Assembly (NCBI GenBank): GCA_000433355.1
Contig: FR893173.1
Span: 75,810 to 139,809 of the forward strand
Direction: 5' to 3'
Length of the DNA stretch: 64,000 bases
DNA from: Alistipes sp. CAG:435
Lineage (GTDB): Bacteria; Bacteroidota; Bacteroidia; Bacteroidales; UBA932
Shown: positions 1 to 8,468 of the stretch, one piece after another
How the letters are laid out: each line of letters begins with the position of its first letter
Position numbering within the stretch: position 1 is the stretch's first letter
Notes under the pieces: model-generated
Told to the model about the DNA's origin: nothing
Database searches by the model: none
The model's input: the letters and a program-made list of their open reading frames with translations, nothing else
Made by a program: the position numbers and the translations under genes

Positions 1-457
1 ACATCGTCTGCGCGAAGTCCCCTGCCGTCCCGCAGATCACTGAATATGTCACCTCGTCCGAAAGGGAGTCATAGCAGTCCTGCGAGACCCTCAGCCTAAC
101 ACCCTCGCCGTTCCAGTTCGGCAGGTCGCCCTCGATACGGATGTTCGAATCGTAAGGAGTCCTGAGGACATAGCCGCTGCCGTCCTCCGCCGTGAAGAAA
201 CTGTCGATGATGTAGTTGCCGCTTGCCATCTCAAGCCTGCCGCAGCCGCCCTGCGACTCCAGCGCCCGCCGGAGCGGAATCTCATCGTGCCGCCCATCGC
301 AGACGATGTCGGCCATCTCCTTGTCGGAAGGCCCGGAATCCGCCGCCGCCACCCTGACGCTCGTCCTGTGCGTATGCGCCATAGAGGCCGTCGCCGTGAG
401 CGCCACAATGACCGCTATCACGATTAACCTGACACAATGTGGTTTGATGTTGTTCAT
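1..457 (-). CDS. Secreted protein, N-terminal part only (cut by window edge)
   Basis: The reading frame opens with ATG at 457 and stays open to base 1, so about 152 N-terminal residues are visible and the rest lies outside the window. It starts MNNIKPHCVRLIVIAVIVAL, a Sec signal peptide with a short basic N-region and hydrophobic core, probably cleaved near residue 26. The mature part contains the pattern DGRHDEIPLRRALES followed by GRLEMASGNYII, which recalls the opening of right-handed beta-helix (pectate-lyase-like) proteins, where a helix is followed by a strand ending in a G-x-Y turn. No catalytic residues are visible, so the fold is an inference and the function is unknown. It is divergent from argH. 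Confidence 0.6.
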   Translation of the reverse strand, partial: MNNIKPHCVRLIVIAVIVALTATASMAHTHRTSVRVAAADSGPSDKEMADIVCDGRHDEIPLRRALESQGGCGRLEMASGNYIIDSFFTAEDGSGYVLRTPYDSNIRIEGDLPNWNGEGVRLRVSQDCYDSLSDEVTYSVICGTAGDFAQTM

Positions 458-676
458 TTGCAGTGCCTTGGGTTTTGTTGCTGTTTAAAATGATTTGTCA
501 AGTCCGCGGCGACATGTGATCACCGCTTGATTATTTCTACAAATATGGCTTTTTACTTTTAAAAAATAAAAGAGAAATCCCGCACGATTCTCCACTTCCG
601 GCGATGATCGGCGGAAAAATTATTATTTTTTGACGGTCACAATTGTCGCGTGACAAGTAATCCTTAAAAAAAATGG

Positions 677-684
677 TATCTTTG
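677..684 (+). promoter_or_regulatory. Bacteroidetes -7 box for argH
   Basis: TATCTTTG matches the Bacteroidetes -7 consensus TAnnTTTG exactly and lies 29 bases before the argH start codon. No convincing TTTG is seen 19-20 bases further upstream, so the -33 element is weak. Confidence 0.6.
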
Positions 685-712
685 CGGTGAACTTGACAAA
701 TAACAGTAATAC

Positions 713-2053
713 ATGGCGAACAAACTTTGGGACAAAGGATTCAAGGAGGACGAGAGGATCGACGCGTTCACGGTGGGAAATGACCGTGAGCTGGATCACG
801 AGCTCGCCCCTTACGACATAATGGGCACTATGGCCCACATCACGATGCTGGAGAGCGTCGGGCTTCTCTCCAAAGAGGATCTCGACAAGCTTCTGCCGGT
901 GCTTAAGGAACTATATTCATCCGCCTGCAAGGGAGAGCTTTACGTGGAGGAGGATGTGGAGGACATCCATTCGCAGATCGAGCTTATGCTCACGCGCAGA
1001 CTTGGGGATGTCGGAAAGAAAGTCCACACGGGACGTTCCCGCAACGACCAGGTGCTGGTGGACTTGAAACTCTACGCCAGAGCGGAGATTGAGAATACCG
1101 TGCATAAGGTCGAGTCGCTTTTCAATACACTTCAGGAGGCCAGCGAGAGGTACAAGGATGTGCTGATTCCAGGCTATACCCACCTTCAGGTGGCGATGCC
1201 GTCCTCGTTCGGGCTTTGGTTCGGGGCCTACGCCGAGAGCCTTTGCGATGACCTCAGCATAATGAAGGCCGCCTGGGATGTGGTGAACCTCAATCCGTTG
1301 GGATCCGCAGCCGGCTACGGCTCGTCAGCGCCGCTGAACAGGACTCTGACGACGGTGCTGCTTGGTTTCGAGGACTTGGACTACAATTCAGTATATGCGC
1401 AGATGACCCGGGGAAAGATGGAGCGGGCTGTCGCGTTCGCATATTCCTCAGTCGCTGAGACCGTCGGGAGGCTCGCGATGGACGGATGCCTGTTTTCAAG
1501 CCAGAACTTCGGGTTCATCCATCTGCCAGACGCACTGACCACAGGTTCCAGCATCATGCCGCACAAGAAGAATCCGGATGTGTTCGAGCTGGTGAGGGCA
1601 CACTGCAACAAGCTCCAGGGCGTGCCGAACACCATCCGGCTCATCATCGGCAACCTGCCGAGCGGCTATTTCCGGGATATGCAGATCCTAAAGGAAGTCT
1701 TCTTCCCTATATTCAAAGAAATGAACGACTGCCTCGACATTGTTGAATATGCAGTCCGCGGGATGGAGGTTGTCACCGATGTGATGGACGATCCTAAGTA
1801 CAGGCTGGCGTTCAGCGTGGAGGAGGTCAATCACCTGGTGGAGAACGGGGTGCCGTTCAGGGATGCCTACCGTCAGGTCGCGGATTCAATCAGACAAGGG
1901 ACTTTTGAATATCACGGAGAACTCCACCACACCCATGAAGGTTCCATAGGCAACCTCTGCAACGACCGCATCGCCGCCAAGATGTCCCGCATCATCTCCG
2001 GGTTCGGCTTCGGGGAAGTTCACGCGGCGGTCACGAAGCTGACTGAAGGATAA
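713..2053 (+). CDS. argH: Argininosuccinate lyase
   Basis: Cleaves argininosuccinate to arginine and fumarate, the last step of arginine biosynthesis, in the cytosol. The 446-residue product has the family length (about 450-460) and carries the fumarase/aspartase superfamily signature GSSIMPHKKNPD at about residues 277-288, whose serine is the catalytic base in the superfamily. HTGRSRNDQV near residue 104 is the substrate-binding segment. The ATG at 713 follows a TAnnTTTG box at 677. No other arginine genes adjoin it; it stands alone between a divergent secreted-protein gene and a convergent sigma-factor operon, and a 15 bp perfect dyad follows its stop codon. Confidence 0.95.
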   Translation: MANKLWDKGFKEDERIDAFTVGNDRELDHELAPYDIMGTMAHITMLESVGLLSKEDLDKLLPVLKELYSSACKGELYVEEDVEDIHSQIELMLTRRLGDVGKKVHTGRSRNDQVLVDLKLYARAEIENTVHKVESLFNTLQEASERYKDVLIPGYTHLQVAMPSSFGLWFGAYAESLCDDLSIMKAAWDVVNLNPLGSAAGYGSSAPLNRTLTTVLLGFEDLDYNSVYAQMTRGKMERAVAFAYSSVAETVGRLAMDGCLFSSQNFGFIHLPDALTTGSSIMPHKKNPDVFELVRAHCNKLQGVPNTIRLIIGNLPSGYFRDMQILKEVFFPIFKEMNDCLDIVEYAVRGMEVVTDVMDDPKYRLAFSVEEVNHLVENGVPFRDAYRQVADSIRQGTFEYHGELHHTHEGSIGNLCNDRIAAKMSRIISGFGFGEVHAAVTKLTEG

Positions 2054-2056
2054 ACA

Positions 2057-2097
2057 TTCGCGGCGGACACTTCGACAAGTTCAGTGTCCGCCGCGAA
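2057..2097. repeat. Perfect 15 bp dyad after argH, family loop sequence
   Basis: Arms 2057-2071 and 2083-2097 are exact reverse complements (15 bp) around an 11-base loop TCGACAAGTTC. The loop nearly equals the TCGACAAGCTC loop of palindromes at 25034, 32024 and 15056, so this looks like a member of a dispersed family that here may also terminate argH and the convergent operon. No T-run follows the stem on either strand. Confidence 0.7.
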
Positions 2098-2105
2098 CAT
2101 TCTGT

Positions 2106-3523
2106 TTATTTCAAAGAGATTCTGGCTCCGAAAGTCAGCATGAAGTCAAGAGGACGGTCTTTGTAGATGGTCCGGACATCGGACTTGTCATCGAAATGAT
2201 AACTGAGCCCCGGTTCCACATAAAGACCTATGTTTTTCGTAAGATTCGCCTGAAGGCCGGCCGAGGCGTTCAACGACCACAGCAAAGGCTTGACATTCAG
2301 GTTCTTCTTGACGCTGTCACCTTGCTTTACTCCAGCCAACGTCTCCACCGACGCTGATTTGCCGGAAATGCACTTCTCGACCATTCCGCCGCCTCCCAGA
2401 TAGAGCGAAACCCATTTGGAGTCAACAAGCGAGGCTGTCATATTCAATGGAATACCCAAATACCTCAATGTCTGCTCCGTCTCGGTCCGGGTGCGGCCGG
2501 CCTCGGTGGTGAAAGTGCTGTGAAGGGTGGTCAGCATGGCTCCGGTCTCAAGACCGAATGTGCCGCTGACAGGAAAATTGACTGCAAGAGCCAACCGGAC
2601 AGGACGCTTGTGGTCAGAACTTGAGGTCACCGTCGAGCCACTCTTCATCTGCATCGGAGCCATGCCTCTGGTCTGGACCTGAGCATCGTTCCCGACACTG
2701 CCTTTAGAATCATCAATCAAGCCGTTGGTGGAAGCCGGCGCCGATCCCCTGTAAAACATCTGAAGATCGTATGAGTTCTCATCCCTGCTGTCCACGGATC
2801 CTCCGGAAAGGGACACATCCAACGCGGCGGCCCTGCGTCTTGATGTACGGGAATCACCCGTCACCGAAATGTAATCCGACCAGTCCTCATCGTCATGATC
2901 CGTCGAGATGACAACCGGTTCATTCTCCTCGGTTTTCTTCGTACCCGAAATTTCCTCTTCTTGTCGTTGGGTCTGTGGTTCGGCATGGTTCCCCTGAAGC
3001 GACTCTTCTGTAGTATAAGGCTGAGCCTCAATCTCCTTAGTCTCAGCCTCAGGAATAACGTTCTCTTCCACAAGGTCAGATTTCACATTATTCACAACGT
3101 GAGCCTTGGCCTGACGTTTCCGAACCGGTATTGATTCCGCCAACAGTTTTTCCGGTTCCGTCTTCCGGACGATTTCCACAGAAGACTCCCAACCTCCGTT
3201 GTCATTGACTGAAGAAGGCTGACCGGAAGCCAGGATCTCCTGTGACCTGTCCGATGGATTCCCGACCGGAGAATCAAAAAAACGAAGTCCGGCGAACACG
3301 CCCAGAGCCACGGCAGCAGCCACACCAACGCTTCGCCAAAGGATCGGCAAAGCTATCACACGACGCTTTTTTTCAGGAAAGGCAGAAGAAACGCTATCAC
3401 ACGACGCTTTTTCTCAGGAAAGGCAGAAGACTCGATGTTCTCCCACAATCCTTCCGGCGCGGGCTCCTCATAGTCTTTCATTTTGCTTTGCAGGCCTTTC
3501 AGCCAATCATTATCTTCCATCAT
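2106..3523 (-). pseudogene. Anti-sigma factor with periplasmic region and outer-membrane barrel-like domain, frameshifted
   Basis: Two reading frames make up one gene. The first begins with ATG at 3523, overlapping the sigma-factor stop (ATGA), and encodes 55 residues with DWLKGLQSKMKDYEEPAPEG, typical of cytoplasmic anti-sigma N-termini in Bacteroides. It stops near 3356. The second frame (3359 to 2106, GTG start) encodes 417 residues: one membrane helix (about residues 9-26), an acidic low-complexity periplasmic linker, and a C-terminal beta-barrel-like domain of about 160 residues. A 41 bp tandem duplication (3352-3433) separates them; removing one copy gives a single frame of 459 codons including stop. 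It presumably restrains the adjacent ECF sigma factor. Whether the break is real, reversible or an assembly error cannot be told from sequence. Confidence 0.75.
3352..3433. repeat. 41 bp tandem duplication disrupting the anti-sigma gene
   Basis: Copies 3352-3392 and 3393-3433 begin GCTATCACACGACGCTTTTT and differ by one base inside the T-run and a few at the far end. The unit length is not a multiple of three, so the extra copy shifts the frame. Confidence 0.85.
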
Positions 3524-4092
3524 GTCGTCTCCGTTCTTTTCTTATATTCATTGATCTGTCTTGCCAGAATGGCTCTCGCCCTGTGGAGCTGTGAAGCCGA
3601 GGTGTTTTCTGTGATCCCGAGCAAGGCGGCGATCTCCTTGTGGCTTTTCTCTTCGAAGGCGTAAAGGTTCAACACCGTCCTGTACCCCTCAGGCAAAGCC
3701 TGGATCATTTTCTGGATCACGCCAGGCGGAACACTTCCCACATCTGGTTCCTCTTCCTCCTCCTTGTCCGGCAAGTCCCACTTGTACTCGACAGTGTCGG
3801 ACCGTTTCCGTTTGCGGATGAATTTCAGAGCCTCGTTGACGGAAATCTGCCTCATCCACGCCTTCAGAGAGCCTTCGCCACGATAATCAAACTTGCCCAA
3901 TGACGAGAATATCTTAACGAAACTGTCCTGAAGGACATCCCTAAGATCTCCTCCGTCCGGCAGATAACGGGAACAGGTGGCCGCAAGGTATCTGGAGTAG
4001 CAGTCATAAATCTGCCGCATCGCAGCCCGGTCACCATTTCTTGCCTGTTCGACAAGAACCTTTTCCATGTCTCCAGACAGTGTTCCCATCAA
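3520..4092 (-). CDS. ECF-type RNA polymerase sigma factor
   Basis: A 190-residue sigma-70 family protein with only regions 2 and 4, as in extracytoplasmic-function sigma factors. Region 2 (about residues 20-90) includes DLRDVLQDSFVKIF, the core-binding and -10 recognition helices; region 4 (about 130-185) includes GYRTVLNLYAFEEKSHKEIA and the helix-turn-helix LGITENTSASQLHRARAILA. A second possible start, ATG at 4068, would trim eight residues. It lies 15 bases after a NigD-like lipoprotein gene and its stop overlaps the start of the anti-sigma gene, so the three genes probably form one unit in which the membrane anti-sigma factor holds this protein inactive. The signal sensed is not evident. 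Confidence 0.9.
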   Translation of the reverse strand: MMGTLSGDMEKVLVEQARNGDRAAMRQIYDCYSRYLAATCSRYLPDGGDLRDVLQDSFVKIFSSLGKFDYRGEGSLKAWMRQISVNEALKFIRKRKRSDTVEYKWDLPDKEEEEEPDVGSVPPGVIQKMIQALPEGYRTVLNLYAFEEKSHKEIAALLGITENTSASQLHRARAILARQINEYKKRTETT

Positions 4093-4107
4093 TAGGATAG
4101 AAGACTG

Positions 4108-4797
4108 TTACTTCTGAGGCAGAGCGAATCTGGAGAGATATTTCACTTTAGCGGTCTTTTCTCCCTCCGAACCCTTCCAGTGCAATGTCAGTTCCTGCCC
4201 ATCCTTGACATCCTTCAGCAGGTCATCGATCTTGAAAGCGATTACACCTTCACCCGGGATATATCCGTTATCACCATTGTTGTCATGCTTGAGGTATAGA
4301 TCGAGAGTCTTCGGATCCACCGCCAAATCAACAATGTGCACGATCTTGCCACCTCGTCCGAACAAGGCGGCGAAATGTATGGTAAGATAACCGTCCTCAA
4401 GGCAGGTCACCCAATCATTATACAACTCAATCGGGGCATTGTTACCTTTCATGAATTCATTGTCATAAGAAACAGCGCTTTTTGTGCGCACCGAGTCGAT
4501 CCATGCGACCTTGACCTTCTTTGAAAAGAGTCCGACTTCCCCCGGTTCCTCGGAATATTGGAGCAAAGCCCTCACCTCACGCTTATAAGGGTTCTTCCAG
4601 TTCGTCGGTTCCAGAGTGGTCTTCTTATCCAACTGGAAATAGGTGACACCAGAGTCTGTTGTCTTGATGGTCACAAGTCCGTTATAGACCGGATAATAAG
4701 GGCCGTCATCCTTAGAGCATGAAGACAAGGACATGGCCAAGGCCGAAACCGCGGCCAGAACGGCCAAAGCAATCTTGAAATTTTTCATCTGTTTCAT
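4108..4797 (-). CDS. NigD-like lipoprotein
   Basis: The 229-residue product has a lipoprotein signal peptide with lipobox LSSC (Cys27) followed by SKDDG. The remainder fits the NigD-like family of Bacteroides: an N-terminal OB-like half with YYPVYNGLVTIKTTDSGVTY and a C-terminal beta half with DGYLTIHFAALFGRGGKIVH and the conserved acidic HDNNGD turn. NigD is named from a bacteriocin-associated locus, but the family is widespread and its molecular role is unknown. It is the first gene of the NigD-sigma-anti-sigma unit and, by position, may be a product or sensor of the envelope response controlled there. No clear TAnnTTTG box was found in the 120 bases upstream. Confidence 0.75.
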   Translation of the reverse strand: MKQMKNFKIALAVLAAVSALAMSLSSCSKDDGPYYPVYNGLVTIKTTDSGVTYFQLDKKTTLEPTNWKNPYKREVRALLQYSEEPGEVGLFSKKVKVAWIDSVRTKSAVSYDNEFMKGNNAPIELYNDWVTCLEDGYLTIHFAALFGRGGKIVHIVDLAVDPKTLDLYLKHDNNGDNGYIPGEGVIAFKIDDLLKDVKDGQELTLHWKGSEGEKTAKVKYLSRFALPQK

Positions 4798-4919
4798 ATA
4801 CTTTTATTTTATTTTTTCAGTCAACTAAATCCGTACAATCGGAATTCTTGCGTAAAAATGCGAAAAAAAATTTAACTTGCACTCCATTTTGAAAAAGGAA
4901 TATTAACGGACTTACTCAG

Positions 4920-6365
4920 ATGAAGAAAATAACCATGTTCCGGGTGGGAATATCCCTGATTCCGATCCTGATTCTCGTGACGCTTCTGGCGCTGAACATC
5001 AGCATATTCGGCAGCGACGCCATCCTCGGCGCCAGCCAGGTCGCGCTGCTTTTCTCCGCAGGTGTCGCCATCTGGCTGGCCATGTGGCTGTTCAAGGTAC
5101 CGTGGCAGGATTTCGAGGAAACGATCAAAAGCAACATCGGCGATGTGACAACCGCCATTGTCATCTTGTTCCTTATCGGAGCGATCTCCGGGACCTGGAC
5201 AGTGAGCGGCATCGTGCCGACTTTCATCTACTACGGAGTCAAGATCATCAGCCCTAAGGTGTTTCTCCTCACGGCCTGCATCATCTGCGCGTTGGTCTCC
5301 GTCACGATCGGAAGTTCCTGGACGACAATAGCAACAATCGGAGTAGCCTTGCTCGGAATCGGGAAAGCCTTGGGATTCAGCGACGGAATGATTGCCGGAG
5401 CTATCATCTCCGGAGCCTACTTCGGGGACAAGATCTCACCTCTCTCTGACACCACCGTGCTGGCCTCGTCTATGAGCAAGGTCCCTATGTTCGATCACAT
5501 CCGCTACCTGATGTACACGACGGTCCCGTCAATCGTCATCACGCTCGTCATATTCACAATCCTTGGATTCTCCCACTCCGGGAGCGATTCTTCCTTGATC
5601 AATGAATATACCAGCGTCCTTGACTCGAAATTCAACATCACACCTTGGCTGCTGATTGTCCCGGCTTTGACAGCGGTGATGATAGCGCGAAGGATGCCCG
5701 CCCTCATCGTGCTGGCCCTGTCAACCGCAACGGCGGCCATCGCAGCGATCATATTCCAGCCTGACATAATCCGGGAGATCGGGGCTTCGATCGCCGGAGA
5801 CGGCTCCAACGCCAAAATACTGTTCACAGGAACAATAGAATCCATCTACAACTCCGTCTCCATCGAGACAGGCAATCCGGAAGTCAACCAGCTTGTGGCA
5901 TCGAAAGGGATGCTGGGAATGCTGAACACGGTCTATCTTATCATCTGCGCCATGTGCTTCGGGGCCGCGCTGAAAGCCAGCGGAATGCTGCGCCACCTCG
6001 CCTCCATGATTCTTCCGCTGACAAAACGCAGAACCAGCCTTGTGACCTCCACTGTGGTGACTGGAACAGCGCTGAACGGGATAGTCTCAGACCAGTACCT
6101 CGCCATCATCCTGACCTCCAGTCTGTTCAAGGATGTCTATGAGAAAGAGGGCTATGAGAACAGGCTTCTGAGCCGCTCCGTGGAGGATTCCGCCACAGTC
6201 ACGTCACCGCTGTACCCGTGGAGCAGCTGCGGCATGACGCAAGCCACCATCCTTAGTGTTCCGACACTGGCATACCTGCCATATTGCTTTTTCAACCTGA
6301 TCAGCCCGCTTATGAGCATCACCGTGGCCGCGATAGGCTACAAGATATTAAAGAAAGACAAATAA
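4920..6365 (+). CDS. nhaC: Na+/H+ antiporter, NhaC family
   Basis: A 481-residue integral membrane protein with about 11-12 hydrophobic helices. The NhaC family signature is visible in the middle: TIGSSWTTIATIG followed by GAYFGDKISPLSDTTVLASS (about residues 120-185), the ion-binding segment of this fold. A second half-repeat contains GTALNGIVSDQYLAIIL. Members exchange Na+ for H+, or an organic acid such as malate/lactate pairs, across the cytoplasmic membrane. The stop codon is followed after three bases by an AraC-type regulator gene, so the two are almost certainly co-transcribed, and the regulator may respond to the transported ion or solute. Substrate beyond Na+ is not decided by the sequence. 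Confidence 0.88.
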   Translation: MKKITMFRVGISLIPILILVTLLALNISIFGSDAILGASQVALLFSAGVAIWLAMWLFKVPWQDFEETIKSNIGDVTTAIVILFLIGAISGTWTVSGIVPTFIYYGVKIISPKVFLLTACIICALVSVTIGSSWTTIATIGVALLGIGKALGFSDGMIAGAIISGAYFGDKISPLSDTTVLASSMSKVPMFDHIRYLMYTTVPSIVITLVIFTILGFSHSGSDSSLINEYTSVLDSKFNITPWLLIVPALTAVMIARRMPALIVLALSTATAAIAAIIFQPDIIREIGASIAGDGSNAKILFTGTIESIYNSVSIETGNPEVNQLVASKGMLGMLNTVYLIICAMCFGAALKASGMLRHLASMILPLTKRRTSLVTSTVVTGTALNGIVSDQYLAIILTSSLFKDVYEKEGYENRLLSRSVEDSATVTSPLYPWSSCGMTQATILSVPTLAYLPYCFFNLISPLMSITVAAIGYKILKKDK

Positions 6366-6368
6366 GAA

Positions 6369-7334
6369 ATGGACAAGTTCAGAAAAATAAACAACTTTGA
6401 CATCCAACAGCTCAATGAGTTCCATGGGCTGACCATCTATGACAACCAGCTTTTCCTGAATGACTGCATCGACTACAAATGGGAAGCGATATTCAAGTCG
6501 TTCCCACCCCTACCGGTCAAGATGCGGTTTACGGTGATCTTTATGTGCGTAGGCGGAGAAGGGCATGCGCTCATCTCCGGCAATGAATATTCAGTAAAGG
6601 AGAACGATGTGATCATTGTAAGCATCGGAAACATCATCGAGACGATGGAAGTCAGCGATGACTTCAAGGCCATATCCGTCGCGATCGACCCCGAAAGCAG
6701 CCTTATCAGCTTCACCTACAGCAGCACAAGATTTCTCAGAGACTCCCTGTATGATCCTAAAGTGCTGCACCTGCCCCCCTCAGAAGGGCAGCGCATGATA
6801 GCATTCTTCTCAACAGTGAAGAATATAATCTTGCAGGAAAGCGACATGTTCAAATCCGAGGCTCTCCAAGGGGCTTATGTCATGCTTGCGAGTTATCTCT
6901 CCGCCCGCCTTACCCTCCTGAAAGAACACGTGGTCGAGCACAAGGTGACAAAGTGGAGGAGCAATGAGTTGCTGCGCCGTTTTCTGACTGAGCTAAGCCG
7001 GAACTACACATTCGAAAGGAGCGTGCAATTCTATGCCAGAAGGCTTTTCATATCCCCGAAGTACTTCGCCCAGATTATCTACAAGGAGTCAGGGAAACAT
7101 GCGAAAGACTGGATCCGCGACTTTGTCATCAAGGATGCCAAGACAATGCTCAAGAGCGGCAACTACACCGTCCAGGAAGTCAGCGAGATCTTGCATTTCG
7201 CGAACCAGTCTTTCTTCGGGAAATATTTCAAGGGAGCGGTCGGATGCTCTCCGATTGCCTACAAGGAGCGTGCTATTTCTGATTCTTCAGAAGATCGCGT
7301 ATCTCCTCAAGAAGAACCACATCATCAGGCTTAG
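6369..7334 (+). CDS. AraC-family transcriptional regulator
   Basis: The 321-residue protein has a cupin-like sensor half (about residues 30-110, with [19 protein letters not shown]) and a C-terminal AraC/XylS double helix-turn-helix (about 195-300). Helix one is recognisable in [20 protein letters not shown] and helix two in [19 protein letters not shown], ending with the family motif [10 protein letters not shown]. It begins three bases after nhaC. The final 20 residues run past the usual end of the fold and overlap 62 bases of the convergent mscL gene, so this tail is encoded by the complement of mscL and is probably unstructured. The effector and target sites are unknown; autoregulation with nhaC is likely. 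Confidence 0.9.
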   Translation: MDKFRKINNFDIQQLNEFHGLTIYDNQLFLNDCIDYKWEAIFKSFPPLPVKMRFTVIFMCVGGEGHALISGNEYSVKENDVIIVSIGNIIETMEVSDDFKAISVAIDPESSLISFTYSSTRFLRDSLYDPKVLHLPPSEGQRMIAFFSTVKNIILQESDMFKSEALQGAYVMLASYLSARLTLLKEHVVEHKVTKWRSNELLRRFLTELSRNYTFERSVQFYARRLFISPKYFAQIIYKESGKHAKDWIRDFVIKDAKTMLKSGNYTVQEVSEILHFANQSFFGKYFKGAVGCSPIAYKERAISDSSEDRVSPQEEPHHQA

Positions 7335-7713
7335 GAGCCGGTACGGCAGGGGCTGCCGAAGCCTCTTCCTTCTTCTTTCTCTGCAATTTAGCCAATCCCT
7401 TGATGGCAAGGAATATACTGAAAGCGATGATCAGGAAATTAACCGTCTCCTGAATGAAATTGCCATAGTTCAGGGTCACGGCGGGCTTGATCACTTCCGA
7501 GCCTTCCATCACAGCCTTGTGAAGGACGATCTTAAGGTTTGTGAAATCGAAGCCGCCGATGAGCACGCCCACGCACGGCATGATCACATCGTTGACCAAA
7601 GAGGTGACAATCTTGCCGAAAGCGCCGCCGACAATTACACCGACAGCCAGATCGATCACATTGCCTTTCATCGCGAAGTCCTTGAACTCAGACCAAAACT
7701 TGCCTTTTGCCAT
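7273..7713 (-). CDS. mscL: Large-conductance mechanosensitive channel
   Basis: MscL opens under membrane tension to release solutes after hypo-osmotic shock. The 146 residues match the family length and order: N-terminal amphipathic helix [20 protein letters not shown], first transmembrane helix with [20 protein letters not shown], a periplasmic loop, second helix [19 protein letters not shown], and a charged C-terminal bundle ending [13 protein letters not shown]. It is the last gene of the long minus-strand run and starts eight bases after the uridylyltransferase stop. Its last 62 bases overlap the 3' end of the convergent araC-family gene. Confidence 0.95.
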   Translation of the reverse strand: MAKGKFWSEFKDFAMKGNVIDLAVGVIVGGAFGKIVTSLVNDVIMPCVGVLIGGFDFTNLKIVLHKAVMEGSEVIKPAVTLNYGNFIQETVNFLIIAFSIFLAIKGLAKLQRKKKEEASAAPAVPAPKPDDVVLLEEIRDLLKNQK

Positions 7714-7721
7714 AATATTAA

Positions 7722-8468
7722 TCAGTTGTTTTTAAGTGTGTTTCTAACAAATTCCTCCGCCTCGGAGAGGGTCTCAAACTTACCCACATCAATCAGTCTC
7801 AACTCCTTAGGGACTATTCCATAGATCGGATGCTTGGCGCATTCCTGAATATAAAAGTCCGTGATAGAGAAACGGTCGCCCCAGCCATCCTCGTCAAAGA
7901 CTTTGAATATGCCGTCAGAGATGCAGTGGATGCCTGCGAAAGCATATTTCCGGAACTTTCCCGGGTCGATGTCCCCGTAAGGGCTCTTGACCTCACCTGT
8001 GGCCAGATTCGTCCAGCCGACAAGCCTCATGTCATCGTCGAAAAGGAAATATCTCTGCGTCTTACGATCGCTCACAAGAATGCTCGACATGGCGTCAGGA
8101 CGGGTCTGAGAGATGAACCAGACGACATCCAAATCCGAGATTATGTCCACATTATGAACCAGAAAATGTCCGCCTTCCAATAGGGGGCGGGCGAATTTGA
8201 TCCCACCTCCGGTCTCGCGCAGAAGATCCCGTTCGTCCGAGAAACTGACCTTGACACCGAAATCGTTCTGCTCATGAGTGTAGCCTATGATCGAGTCGGC
8301 AAAATGATGGACGTTGATCACAAAGTCAGAGATTCCGGCCTCCTTAAGCTTTGACACGACATGGTACAGGAGAGGCTTTCCGGCGACAGGCACCAAGGCC
8401 TTAGGCAAAGTGTCCGTGATCGGCTTGAGTCTCGTCCCGAGACCCGCCGCGAAAATCATCGCTTTCAT
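7722..8468 (-). CDS. MurU-like sugar-1-phosphate nucleotidyltransferase
   Basis: The 248-residue protein has the nucleotidyltransferase fold: the nucleotide-binding [17 protein letters not shown] near residues 9-25, then the metal-binding HNVDIISD near residue 105, and a short C-terminus without a hexapeptide-repeat domain. This compact form fits MurU, which makes UDP-MurNAc from MurNAc-1-phosphate, better than the longer GlmU or RmlA. The upstream gene encodes an AmgK-like kinase and its stop codon directly abuts this start (TAG-ATG), the same pairing as amgK-murU of Pseudomonas. Together they would return cell-wall MurNAc to UDP-MurNAc without de novo synthesis. A mannose- or glucose-1-phosphate substrate cannot be excluded from sequence alone. 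Confidence 0.75.
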   Translation of the reverse strand: MKAMIFAAGLGTRLKPITDTLPKALVPVAGKPLLYHVVSKLKEAGISDFVINVHHFADSIIGYTHEQNDFGVKVSFSDERDLLRETGGGIKFARPLLEGGHFLVHNVDIISDLDVVWFISQTRPDAMSSILVSDRKTQRYFLFDDDMRLVGWTNLATGEVKSPYGDIDPGKFRKYAFAGIHCISDGIFKVFDEDGWGDRFSITDFYIQECAKHPIYGIVPKELRLIDVGKFETLSEAEEFVRNTLKNN

